This document shows positions 22,956-31,922 of a DNA stretch of 64,000 nt, one piece after another. Location: NCBI GenBank assembly GCA_002327985.1, contig DCVM01000126.1:3320-67319 (forward strand). Direction: 5' to 3'. This stretch comes from Syntrophaceae bacterium UBA2188 (GTDB lineage Bacteria; Desulfobacterota; BSN033; UBA1163). How positions within the stretch are numbered: the stretch's first letter is position 1; each line of letters opens with the position of its first letter. Position numbers and translations under genes: made by a program. The notes beneath the pieces were generated by a model. That model did no database searches. It was not told where the DNA came from and saw nothing but the letters and a program-made list of their open reading frames with translations.

Positions 22956-24155
22956 TTATTCGAGGACATCACTGATGACGCCTGCACCCACGGTCCGACC
23001 CCCCTCCCGAATCGCAAACCGTAACTCCTTCTCCATCGCGATCGGCGTAATCAACTCCACCGTCAACGAAACATTGTCCCCAGGCATCACCATCTCCACC
23101 CCCTCCGGCAACACCGCCACCCCCGTCACATCCGTCGTCCGAAAATAAAACTGAGGCCGATACCCATTAAAAAACGGCGTATGCCGACCCCCCTCCTCCT
23201 TCGTCAAAATATACGCCTCCGCCTTAAACTTCCGATGTGGCGTAATCGACCCAGGCTTGGCCACCACCTGACCCCGCTCCACCTCCTCACGCTTCACCCC
23301 TCGCAACAATACCCCAATATTGTCCCCCGCCTGACCCTGATCCAAGGTCTTGCGAAACATCTCCACCCCCGTACACACCGTCTTCATCGTCGGCCGTATC
23401 CCCACTACCTCCACCTCATCCCCCACCCGGATCACCCCTCGCTCCGCCCGTCCCGTCACCACCGTCCCTCGCCCCGAAATACTAAACACATCCTCAATCG
23501 GCATCAAAAACGGCTTGTCAATATCCCTCACCGGCTCCGGTATATACGTGTCCACCGCCTCCATCAACTGCCAAATCCCCTGACACCACTGACACTCCAG
23601 CTTCCCACACCCACACTCCAACGCCTTGAGCGCACTGCCCCGTATCACCGGCGTCGCCTCCCCAGGAAAATCATACCCCGAAAGCAACTCCCGCACCTCC
23701 AACTCCACCAAATCCAATAACTCCACATCCTCCACCATATCCACCTTGTTCAAAAAAACCACAATATACGGCACCCGCACCTGCTTGGCCAACAATACAT
23801 GCTCCCGCGTCTGCGGCATCGGCCCATCGGCCGCCGAAACCACCAAAATCGTCCCATCCATCTGCGCCGCCCCCGTAATCATGTTCTTAATGTAATCCGC
23901 ATGCCCAGGACAATCAATGTGCGCATAATGCCGCTTCGCCGTCTCATACTCCACATGTGCTATCGCGATCGTCAACCCCCGCTCCTTCTCCTCCGGCGCC
24001 TTGTCTATCTGATCAAACGCCATATAGGAAGCAAAATTCTTCGTCGCCAACACCCTCGTAATCGCTGATGTCAACGTCGTCTTCCCATGATCCACATGCC
24101 CAATCGTCCCCACATTCACATGCGGCTTCGTCCTCTCAAACTTCGGCTTCGACAT
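22956..24155 (-). CDS. tuf: elongation factor Tu with Cys-rich insert and aberrant codon use
   Basis: 399 residues. G motifs GHVDHGKT, DCPGHADY and NKVD are present, followed by domains 2 and 3 ending in VISDVLE. EF-Tu delivers aminoacyl-tRNA. Near residue 180 it has ECGCGKLECQWC, four cysteines in a C-x-C ... C-x2-C arrangement absent from E. coli EF-Tu, possibly metal-binding. Codons end overwhelmingly in G or T (gtg, acg, ttg, gcg, ccg, ggg, cgg, ttt, tat) except for the last 15 or so, unlike fusA and rpsJ on either side. This points to replacement by a foreign copy. Only one tuf copy is in the window. Confidence 0.97.
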   Translation of the reverse strand: MSKPKFERTKPHVNVGTIGHVDHGKTTLTSAITRVLATKNFASYMAFDQIDKAPEEKERGLTIAIAHVEYETAKRHYAHIDCPGHADYIKNMITGAAQMDGTILVVSAADGPMPQTREHVLLAKQVRVPYIVVFLNKVDMVEDVELLDLVELEVRELLSGYDFPGEATPVIRGSALKALECGCGKLECQWCQGIWQLMEAVDTYIPEPVRDIDKPFLMPIEDVFSISGRGTVVTGRAERGVIRVGDEVEVVGIRPTMKTVCTGVEMFRKTLDQGQAGDNIGVLLRGVKREEVERGQVVAKPGSITPHRKFKAEAYILTKEEGGRHTPFFNGYRPQFYFRTTDVTGVAVLPEGVEMVMPGDNVSLTVELITPIAMEKELRFAIREGGRTVGAGVISDVLE

Positions 24156-24186
24156 GGCTCAAACCCTCCTTTGATTTCGGCCGCAC

Positions 24187-26271
24187 TCAGGCGACCCTTT
24201 TCAGTTGAGAAAGGATCTCCTCACTCACAGAGGAAGGCACCGGGCTATAATGGGAAAACTGCAGCGTAAAGGTGGCCCTTCCCTGGGTAAGAGATCGAAG
24301 GTCAGTGGCATAACCAAACATATTGGCAAGGGGGACTTCTCCAGTGATGACGTTGGTTCCCTCGCGATAGTCTACTTTTGTTGTTTTACCTCTTCGACTG
24401 TTCAGATCACTCACGACCTGCCCCATAAACTCTTCAGGGGAAATAATCTCAATAGACATCAGAGGCTCAAGAAGGATCGGGGTTGCTCTTTTTGCTCCTT
24501 CCTTAAATCCAATAGATGCGGCAATTTTAAACGCCATTTCAGAGGAATCCACCTCATGGTAAGACCCATCGATCAGCGTCACCTTGATATCCACCATGGG
24601 GAACCCTGCAACCGTCCCTTTCTCCATAGCCTCTACGATCCCCTTTTCGACGGCAGGAATATATTCGCGAGGAATCGCTCCCCCGATGATCTTGTTGACA
24701 AACTCAAATCCCTTGCCAGGAGGTTGTGGCTCCATGTTGAGCCAGACGTGCCCGTATTGGCCTCTTCCACCTGATTGACGAATAAATCGGCCCTCTGACT
24801 TGACCTCCTTGGTAATCGTTTCTCGATAGGCGACCTGGGGTTTTCCGACACTGGCTTCGACTTTGAATTCCCTAAGGAGTCGATCCACGATAATCTCAAG
24901 ATGGAGCTCCCCCATCCCGGAGATGATGGTTTGACCTGTCTCCTCATCGGTCTTCACGATAAAGGAGGGATCTTCAAGCGACAATTTATGGAGAGAGACA
25001 CCCAACTTATCAACATCTCCCTTTGTTTTTGGCTCAATGGCAATAGAGATAACGGGTTCGGGAAACGTCATCGATTCAAGGATGATGGGTTGTTTTTCAC
25101 TGCAAATGGTGTCTCCCGTGGTAGTATATTTAAGACCCACAGCCGCAAAGATATCTCCCGCGGCCACCGTCTGGATCTCCTCCCGTTTATTGGCATGCAT
25201 CTGGAGCAGACGGCCAATCCGTTCCCGTTTCCTCTTGGTAGGATTATAAACATAATCCCCTGATTTTAATGAGCCAGAATAAATCCTGAAGAAAGTCAAC
25301 TGTCCCGTATAAGGATCATTCATGATTTTAAAGGCTAAGGCTGAAAGGGGGTGTCCGTTATTGGCGGAGAAGGTAAGTTCCCTCCCTTCTGAATTCATTC
25401 CTTTCACAGGGGGGATATCGAGAGGGGATGGGAGATAGTGAATGATCGCATCGAGCAGGGGTTGAACCCCTTTATTGCGGAAGGCCGAACCGCAGAGTAC
25501 CGGAGTACCTTTCAATTGAAGGGTGACCTCCCTCAGAGCTCCTTTTATCTCCTCCTCAGTGACCTCCTGGCCATCAATAAACTTCTCCATCAGGTAATCA
25601 TTTCTTTCTGCCAGTTTTTCGATGAGATATTCTCTTGAAGCGTAAGCTTCCTTTTGGAAGGCGTCTGGGATATCTACCGAGCGGTATTCCGTCCCAAGTC
25701 CATGGGGATTATAGATAATGGCCTTCATGGTGACGAGGTCAATCACCCCTTGAAAATCATCTTCCTTGCCGAGAGGGAGTTGAATGGGTAAAGCGGTTGT
25801 CTTGAGGCGGTCTTCCATCATCTTAAGACAGGTCTGGAAGTTGGCACCTGTCCGGTCCATTTTATTGACAAAGGCGATTCTGGGGATCTGATATTTATCC
25901 GCCTGTCTCCAGACGGTTTCGGATTGAGGCTCTACCCCACCGACGGCACAGAAGACCGCTACCGCCCCGTCCAGGACGCGCAGGGATCGTTCGACCTCAA
26001 TGGTGAAATCAACATGCCCAGGGGTGTCAATGATATTGATCCGATGATCTTTCCAAAAACAGGTGGTGGCTGCAGAGGTGATGGTGATTCCACGCTCCTT
26101 TTCTTGTTCCATCCAGTCCATAGTGGCGGATCCTTCGTCCACCTCCCCGATCTTATAGGTGACGCCGGTATAGTAGAGAATCCGTTCGGTCGTAGTCGTC
26201 TTCCCTGCATCAATATGAGCCATGATGCCAATGTTTCTTGTCTGTTCTTTTAAGGCACTGCTATTTGACAC
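24187..26271 (-). CDS. fusA: elongation factor G
   Basis: 694 residues, full length. AHIDAGKTT, RGITI, DTPGHVDF and NKMD are the GTPase motifs. Domain IV (GGRGQYGHVWLNMEPQ) and the C-terminal domain are complete. EF-G drives translocation and ribosome recycling. Standard rpsL-rpsG-fusA-tuf order, 31 bases before tuf. Confidence 0.98.
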   Translation of the reverse strand: MSNSSALKEQTRNIGIMAHIDAGKTTTTERILYYTGVTYKIGEVDEGSATMDWMEQEKERGITITSAATTCFWKDHRINIIDTPGHVDFTIEVERSLRVLDGAVAVFCAVGGVEPQSETVWRQADKYQIPRIAFVNKMDRTGANFQTCLKMMEDRLKTTALPIQLPLGKEDDFQGVIDLVTMKAIIYNPHGLGTEYRSVDIPDAFQKEAYASREYLIEKLAERNDYLMEKFIDGQEVTEEEIKGALREVTLQLKGTPVLCGSAFRNKGVQPLLDAIIHYLPSPLDIPPVKGMNSEGRELTFSANNGHPLSALAFKIMNDPYTGQLTFFRIYSGSLKSGDYVYNPTKRKRERIGRLLQMHANKREEIQTVAAGDIFAAVGLKYTTTGDTICSEKQPIILESMTFPEPVISIAIEPKTKGDVDKLGVSLHKLSLEDPSFIVKTDEETGQTIISGMGELHLEIIVDRLLREFKVEASVGKPQVAYRETITKEVKSEGRFIRQSGGRGQYGHVWLNMEPQPPGKGFEFVNKIIGGAIPREYIPAVEKGIVEAMEKGTVAGFPMVDIKVTLIDGSYHEVDSSEMAFKIAASIGFKEGAKRATPILLEPLMSIEIISPEEFMGQVVSDLNSRRGKTTKVDYREGTNVITGEVPLANMFGYATDLRSLTQGRATFTLQFSHYSPVPSSVSEEILSQLKRVA

Positions 26272-26304
26272 AATAAACCTCTATCCAGTATTCCAGTTGT
26301 TTTT

Positions 26305-26775
26305 CTACCACCTATAATGAGCAAAGGCCTTATTGGCCTCAGCCATTTTATGGGTATCCTCTTTCTTCTTGATGGCAGCCCCTCGGTTATTGGCTGCATC
26401 GATCAGTTCTGCTGAAAGTTTTTCTTCCATCGTTTTTTCGGATCGCTGCTTTGAAAAGCCAATGATCCAGCGAATGGCCAAGGCGATTTTCCTTTCTGGT
26501 CTTACCTCTACGGGAACTTGATAAGTGGCCCCTCCAACCCTTCTGGGCCTCACCTCGATAAGCGGTTTCACATTATTCATGGCCTGATTAAAAATTTTAA
26601 CCGGGTCTGAATGGGTCCGATCTTTAATCAAATCAAGGGCGCCATAAAAAATTCCTTCCGCCGAACTTTTCTTTCCACGTCGCATAATTCCATTTATAAA
26701 TTTTGCAGTCAGTGTATCGTGATATTTTGGATCCGGTAATATCTCTCTTTTTTTGATCTCTCTTTTTCTGGGCAT
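26305..26775 (-). CDS. rpsG: 30S ribosomal protein S7
   Basis: 156 residues (MPRKREIKKREILPDPKYHD, then RRVGGATYQVPVEVRPERK). S7 nucleates the 30S head and can repress the str operon. 33 bases before fusA. Confidence 0.98.
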   Translation of the reverse strand: MPRKREIKKREILPDPKYHDTLTAKFINGIMRRGKKSSAEGIFYGALDLIKDRTHSDPVKIFNQAMNNVKPLIEVRPRRVGGATYQVPVEVRPERKIALAIRWIIGFSKQRSEKTMEEKLSAELIDAANNRGAAIKKKEDTHKMAEANKAFAHYRW

Positions 26776-26825
26776 AAAGACTCCTTCTTCCTTAAGAATT
26801 GAATAGGTTGGGAAGAGAAGTTGAA

Positions 26826-27197
26826 TTATTTGGGTTTTTTGGCTCCGTATTTGGAGCGGCTCTGTTTTCGGTCCTGGACGCCAACGGAGTCTAAGGTGCC
26901 ACGGATGATATGATACCGAACTCCTGGAAGGTCTTTCACCCTTCCTCCCCGGATGAGGACAACAGAGTGTTCTTGGAGGTTATGGCCAATCCCCGGAATA
27001 TAAGTGGTTACCTCGATGCCATTGGTTAATCTCACTCGAGCAACTTTTCGAAGAGCGGAATTAGGTTTCTTGGGAGTAGTTGTATAAACTCGAATACAAA
27101 CCCCCCTTTTTTGAGGGGATCCCGTAAGAGCAGGGGCTGAAGTCTTACTCTGGATGCCTTTTCTTCCTTCTCGTACAAGTTGATTAATCGTAGGCAT
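26826..27197 (-). CDS. rpsL: 30S ribosomal protein S12
   Basis: 123 residues. TTTPKKPNSALRKVARVRL and PGVRYHIIRGTLDSVGV carry the decoding-centre loops. The lysines altered in streptomycin-resistant mutants are wild type (PKKPNS). First gene of the supercluster. Confidence 0.98.
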   Translation of the reverse strand: MPTINQLVREGRKGIQSKTSAPALTGSPQKRGVCIRVYTTTPKKPNSALRKVARVRLTNGIEVTTYIPGIGHNLQEHSVVLIRGGRVKDLPGVRYHIIRGTLDSVGVQDRKQSRSKYGAKKPK

Positions 27198-27286
27198 TAA
27201 TTACCTCATTTTAATAAAATTAAATATTTCAATAAGTTGAAAGATAAAGACCCTCTCATAAAGAATTAAGCGAAAAAACTTAATAA

Positions 27287-27314
27287 ATCTATCAGGTTTT
27301 TTTTAGTTTGTCAA
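27287..27314 (-). promoter_or_regulatory. main promoter of the str-S10-spc-alpha cluster
   Basis: On the minus strand, TTGACA (27314-27309), a 16-base spacer, TAGATT (27292-27287), giving a leader of about 80 bases before rpsL. No comparable promoter was noticed further inside the cluster. Confidence 0.7.
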
Positions 27315-27353
27315 CATTTTTTTAAGAATATTTTTTAAGAATTTAATAAAATG

Positions 27354-27484
27354 ATGATCTCGTAAAAAGTCCGTAAAGAGGGAAAACGTCATGCTGAACT
27401 TGATTCAGCATCTAACAAAATCAATGAGTTATGAGACCCTGAAACAAGTTCAGGGTGACAAATCAGGACTTTTTACGAATCCAT
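27354..27484. mobile_element. MITE-like element with terminal inverted repeats
   Basis: Outer arms TCGTAAAAAGTCC (27360-27372) and GGACTTTTTACGA (27466-27478) are perfect reverse complements, and the match continues with a few mismatches to about 20 bases (GATG/CATC at the ends). The interior holds GTCATGCTGAACTTGATTCAG and CCCTGAAACAAGTTCAGGGTG hairpins and no ORF. It sits just upstream of the ribosomal promoter, in the 566-base gap between rpsL and the next gene. Confidence 0.75.
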
Positions 27485-27763
27485 CATAAAATTAAAATCA
27501 TCTCCACGGAAAGGAGGTAAAAGGGTTTTTAAATCAGTTACTTTATAAAGCTAACTAATTGAAATGGTTAATATAAAAGAGTGAAATCTAACCACCGACC
27601 GACCCCCCCTTTGTTAAAGATAATATGCTTTAGACAGGCAAGCAAAGGGGCGGCACCCCCATGATTCAAGCCGAGGGAGGGAGTTTATAGGGTCACCATC
27701 ATTTAGACCTCTTGTCCTGTTCTATGTCTTGTTTTATATTAGGCCGGGAGGGGTATTCTGTTA

Positions 27764-29290
27764 ATGAGTTCAAATCTCTTTTCAAGTAAGGACTTAAAGA
27801 CAATTGCTGCCAGGGGCCTTGATGTCCAGGAGGTCTTGAAACAACTTGAGGCATTCCGTGTCGGAGCAAAACCTATCAGGTTAATAAGGCCTGCACGGGC
27901 TGGAGACGGCATCGTTCAGATACCTTCGAAAGAAAGACAGATGCTGGTCTCACTTCATGATCAGGCTGCTGAAAGGGGCCGGATGCTTAAGTTTGTACCA
28001 GCCTCTGGTATCGCTAGCCGGATGTTCCGAGACTGGTATCATTGGTACCAAAAAGGGGATGTCGGTTCGGCCGGGCACATGGTTAAGTTTTTTAAAGATG
28101 TTTGCAAATTGGCCTTGTACAAAGACTTAAAAAAAGTGATGGCCCACGATGGAATAGATGTTGAAAAATGTATTGTTGAAAGAAGGTGTACCGATATCCT
28201 TGAATTTATTCTCACCCCGCGAGGTCTTAACTATAACTGGATGCCCAAGGCCGTATTAAAATTTCATATTTATCCTGACCATAGCCGCACCGCCCTGGAA
28301 GAACATCTTGTTGAAGCAGCCCTCTATGTCAGGGATTCTAAAAACCGTTGCAGGATCCATTTTACTGTTTCTGCTGAGCATGAATCCCAATTGAAGGGCC
28401 AGCTCAGCCGCGTAAAAGGTTATTACGAGAAACTGTTCGGTGTTCACTACGAAGCGGCCGTGACGATCCAGCATTCCTCTACGGATACAATAACCGTGGA
28501 CATGAAGAACAAACCCTTCCGTGACCGGAGCGGTAAAATCCTATTCTGGCCAGGAGGCCACGGTGCGCTTCTCAAAAATCTCAACGCCATTGATGGGGAT
28601 ATTATCTTCATTAAGAACATTGACAATGTGGTTCCTGACCGTCTGAAAGACAGCACCGTTCTTTACAAGAAAATCCTTGCAGGGTATCTTGTCCGATTGC
28701 AAGATGAAATCTTCCAAAACCTGAAACTCCTTTCAAGGAAACGTCTGGATGGTGACCTGCTGTCACGGATTGTCCTCTTTTGCCAAAAAAAGCTGTTCCT
28801 TTTTTTCCCTGACGGATTTTGGAATGACTCGGTATCTTCTAAAAAGAAGTTTGTCTTCCGAATGCTGAATCGGCCGGTACGGGTTTGCGGCATGGTTAAA
28901 AACGAGGGCGAGCCTGGCGGAGGTCCTTTCTGGGTTGAGGAGGAGGGAATTCAGTCGCTCCAGATTGTCGAACAAAACCAATTAGATCTGAGTTCAGAGG
29001 AACAGAAAGAAATTTGGGCATCCTCCACCCACTTTAATCCCGTTGATCTGGTCTGTGGAGTCAGGAATGAGCGGGGAGAAAAATTTGATCTGAATCAATA
29101 CGTCAACAAGGATGCAGTGATCATTTCAAAGAAATCATATGAAGAGGGTGAGTTGAAGGCCCTGGAGTGTCCAGGACTTTGGAACGGATCCATGGCGTAT
29201 TGGACCACTGTTTTTGTGGAAGTTCCCCTCGAGACCTTCAATCCCGTGAAGACCATTGACGATCTCCTTCGGAAATCGCACCTGCCGTAA
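27764..29290 (+). CDS. DUF4301 family protein, sugar-nucleotidyltransferase-like
   Basis: 508 residues behind GGGAGGGG. Contains FVPASGIASRMFRDW near residue 85 and FWPGGHGALLKNLNAIDGD followed by IIFIKNIDNVVPD near 260-295. These resemble the glycine-rich nucleotide loop and central GGHG region of UDP-HexNAc pyrophosphorylases. That relationship is my inference from motifs; the DUF4301 assignment is firmer. The gene stands alone, with no partner to indicate a substrate. Confidence 0.8.
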   Translation: MSSNLFSSKDLKTIAARGLDVQEVLKQLEAFRVGAKPIRLIRPARAGDGIVQIPSKERQMLVSLHDQAAERGRMLKFVPASGIASRMFRDWYHWYQKGDVGSAGHMVKFFKDVCKLALYKDLKKVMAHDGIDVEKCIVERRCTDILEFILTPRGLNYNWMPKAVLKFHIYPDHSRTALEEHLVEAALYVRDSKNRCRIHFTVSAEHESQLKGQLSRVKGYYEKLFGVHYEAAVTIQHSSTDTITVDMKNKPFRDRSGKILFWPGGHGALLKNLNAIDGDIIFIKNIDNVVPDRLKDSTVLYKKILAGYLVRLQDEIFQNLKLLSRKRLDGDLLSRIVLFCQKKLFLFFPDGFWNDSVSSKKKFVFRMLNRPVRVCGMVKNEGEPGGGPFWVEEEGIQSLQIVEQNQLDLSSEEQKEIWASSTHFNPVDLVCGVRNERGEKFDLNQYVNKDAVIISKKSYEEGELKALECPGLWNGSMAYWTTVFVEVPLETFNPVKTIDDLLRKSHLP

Positions 29291-29385
29291 TGGAATCAAA
29301 AGGGAGCCAACCACCCTGGCCAGCCCCCTGAATCTTTTTAAAAATAATGTTTCTGCCACCTGCAGTAAGAAGATAAAGGAAACTG

Positions 29386-29508
29386 ATGAAAAAAAATAGC
29401 AAGATGGGTATCGAAATTATGGATAAAGTTGCGGGGACCTATCTTATCCAGCTAAACAGCACTCGTGCCATGGTGACCAATCTCTTTAAGATGTTCAAAT
29501 TCCGGTAG
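29386..29508 (+). CDS. possible small ORF, 40 aa
   Basis: ATG with AAAGGAAACTG just upstream, reading MKKNSKMGIEIMDKVAGTYL and ending MVTNLFKMFKFR. No family recognised. It could be a small protein or the remnant of a larger gene. The rest of 29291-29629 shows nothing I can name. Confidence 0.3.
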   Translation: MKKNSKMGIEIMDKVAGTYLIQLNSTRAMVTNLFKMFKFR

Positions 29509-29629
29509 TAAAAGACAAAAATCATGGAGACCTATTATTAGACATAACCCAATTCCGCCTTAAGTTATGCAAGTAAGTTTCGCCACAAATAGGACCTTAT
29601 TTTCAACTACGCTACTAAAAATTAACCCA

Positions 29630-30643
29630 TCATTGAATCCTAACCCATATTCTTTGACCTGGGGAGTGATAAAATAGTTCTCCTTCAAGATAAATTTTTA
29701 AGAAGAGTTTATGATATCCAAGAGAAAAATCCGAGATAGGTATATTGGCATTGAAACCACTGTATAGATAGTCGGGATTATTAAAATAAGCCGCCACATC
29801 TTCACGTTTGGCGCCGCAATGAACAGAATAATCTTTGCCACCAAAACTTATTTGGATATTCTTTATCTTGTTTGGGCTTGCAATCCAGCCACCAACCAAA
29901 ACCATATTCTCCTTTTGATTTATATTTACCTGCCATTTTTTCTTTTGAGGCATGATAGAATTAATGCTTTCAATATTAGCATATACAGGAGCCTGCTCTT
30001 TAGACCATCTGCCAATATCAGCATCTGGGCCTATCATTGAATATACAAGCAAGATATTAGAGCAGAAAATTCCTAATATTGCATGAGATATCGCTATGGT
30101 GAAAAGGTTGGGAAACTTGCTATAAGTTCCAGACCAGATAATGCCCGCCGCAAAACCGAATAGGATGAGCGGAGGTGTCGGAATATGTATCATGGAAAAA
30201 GTTAATGCTGAAATAAAGATAGCCATATTTGTGTGAGGAAAAAATATATCTCTGTAACACATGAAAAAAAAGGCCAGAAAAATATATTGTTGGAATAAAG
30301 CCCAAAACGGGTAAGTAAAAAGTTTGTTCCAGAATAAAGAATCACGATAAAAATAATTGTTTACTGGAAAAAAAAGGTGCCATAGGACATATAAAACTGG
30401 GATAGCTATTGATGTAAAAATAAGCAGTATTTTAAAAGAGTCATACCAGTTGTCCAATCTAAAACCGAGGTCTTTAAGGCTTTTCTTATTAATGTAATTT
30501 GAGTAAATAAAAAATAAAAAGATTGGTATTGCGGAAAAAACTTTCACCCATTGATGATACAGGGGGCTGATTAGCCATAAATAACCAAAAATAAATATAA
30601 TTCCAACCAAAACTTCAACGGTTGATTTAATTCTTTGAGACAT
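29630..30643 (-). CDS. AT-rich multi-pass membrane protein, CPBP-like, active site not conserved
   Basis: 337 residues. About seven hydrophobic segments in residues 10-215, then a soluble beta-rich tail (about 230-337; NMVLVGGWIASPNKIKNIQI). The order of helices and SHAILGIF resemble CPBP (CAAX-type) intramembrane proteases, but the expected E-E-x3-R is replaced by LFQQYIFLAFFF, so peptidase activity is doubtful. Base composition is clearly more A/T-rich than the neighbours, suggesting transfer. Alternative: an unrelated polytopic protein. Confidence 0.55.
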   Translation of the reverse strand: MSQRIKSTVEVLVGIIFIFGYLWLISPLYHQWVKVFSAIPIFLFFIYSNYINKKSLKDLGFRLDNWYDSFKILLIFTSIAIPVLYVLWHLFFPVNNYFYRDSLFWNKLFTYPFWALFQQYIFLAFFFMCYRDIFFPHTNMAIFISALTFSMIHIPTPPLILFGFAAGIIWSGTYSKFPNLFTIAISHAILGIFCSNILLVYSMIGPDADIGRWSKEQAPVYANIESINSIMPQKKKWQVNINQKENMVLVGGWIASPNKIKNIQISFGGKDYSVHCGAKREDVAAYFNNPDYLYSGFNANIPISDFSLGYHKLFLKIYLEGELFYHSPGQRIWVRIQ

Positions 30644-30785
30644 ACATCTAAATTCCTTTTAGGTTCTGCTAAAATACTATTACACTAAAAATATAAATAA
30701 ATTGGATGGGGATAACGCAGTGGGTGACCCTATCCACAACCAAAACGTTTAAATTTTAAAGGATTCTAATGGAGGGAGTAAAGAG

Positions 30786-30917
30786 TTGTCAATCATTCAA
30801 CTTTTTCAAGCAGTGCAGGAGCATGCCGGACATTCTTCAATTAAGATGACAATGAGATATTCCCACCTCTCTCCCGCATTTCAAAAGGGATCAGTCCAAC
30901 TGCTCAAGGGTCTTTAG
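30786..30917 (+). pseudogene. tyrosine recombinase C-terminal remnant
   Basis: The frame reads QAVQEHAGHSSIKMTMRYSH-LSPAFQKGSVQLLKGL and ends in TAG. GHSSIKMTMRYSHLSP is the C-terminal box of phage-type integrases, holding the last histidine and the nucleophile tyrosine. No N-terminal or central part is found upstream. It abuts the broken mscS in the same frame. Confidence 0.8.
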
Positions 30918-31889
30918 GAATGGATCCAACTCATACTGAGTTTCTTTCCTGGAACACAAACATTTGCTGACGAGATTTTTGATTATTTGGTTGTCCCCCT
31001 CAAAACGATAAGAGAGGCCGTTTGGGCGACCATTCCAAAGCTTTTTTTCATCGCTATTTTGGCGTTCATCACCGTTTATGTCTTGAAGCTGATGCGTCTT
31101 TTTTTTCTGGAAGTGGAAAAAGAGACTCTCACTTTTAAAGGATTCTATCCGGAGTGGGCACAGCCGACCTATAAAATCTGCCGTGTTCTGGTTATTGCTT
31201 TTGCGGCGATTATTGCGTTTCCGTATATCCCAGGTTCGGATTCTCCTGCCTTTAAGGGGATCTCCATCTTTGTCGGCGTTCTTTTTTCTTTGGGATCTTC
31301 CTCAGCGATTGCCAACAACATTGCTGGATTTACTTTAACCTACAGGCGGGCTTTCAAGATCGGAGACAGGGTAAAGATTGCCGATTTCGTAGGAGATGTG
31401 GGGAATACCAGGCTTCAGGTGACACACTTGAGAACGGTTAAAAATGAGGAAATTACCGTTCCCAATTGAATGATCGTTAGCAGTCATGTGATCAACTATA
31501 GTTCATTGGCCAGAGAAAACGGTTTGATCCTCCATACGACAGTAACCATTGGCTATGACGCAGCGTGGCGTCAAGTCCATTCACTTCTATCGATGGCGGC
31601 TGAACGTACCTCGGGGTTATTGCGCGAGCCACTGCCCTTTATTCTTCAGAAATCCCTCGATGATTTCTATGTCACTTATGAGTTAAATGTTTACACGGAT
31701 AAACCTTTGGAGATGTCAAAGATTTATTCTGAACTGCATGAGAACATTCAGGATGCCTTTAACGAACAAGGAGTACAGATCATGTCACCTCACTACGAAA
31801 TGGACCCCCCGCAGATCAAGGTTGTACTCAAGGAGAGGTGGTATGCAGCCCCTGTAGAATCACCTGATGATCCAGGAAATAAGGGGTAA
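30918..31889 (+). pseudogene. mscS: mechanosensitive channel (MscS family), 5'-truncated and interrupted by TGA
   Basis: Open in frame from 30918 straight after the integrase stop: EWIQLILSFFPGTQTFADEI, three hydrophobic segments, the pore helix region (SLGSSSAIANNIAGFTLTYRRAFKIGDRV), then KNEEITVPN, TGA at 31467-31469, and on in the same frame with MIVSSHVINYS and GVQIMSPHYEMDPPQIKV. Family members have a serine here (VPNS), so TCA to TGA explains the stop. The usual N-terminal region is missing. Probably non-functional, although an ATG follows the stop directly and each half could be made. Confidence 0.85.
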
Positions 31890-31922
31890 CGAATAGAGCG
31901 GATTTTAAAAGGAGGGACATCT

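Noticed and set aside
23181..23720. Long forward-strand frame antisense to tuf (179 aa)
   Set aside because: It is a by-product of the G/T-biased third positions of tuf; the protein is a His/Pro/Arg/Leu-rich string with no family features.
31467..31469. TGA within mscS as a selenocysteine codon
   Set aside because: The aligned position in the family is serine (VPNS), a one-base change explains it, and no SECIS-like hairpin was seen just after it.
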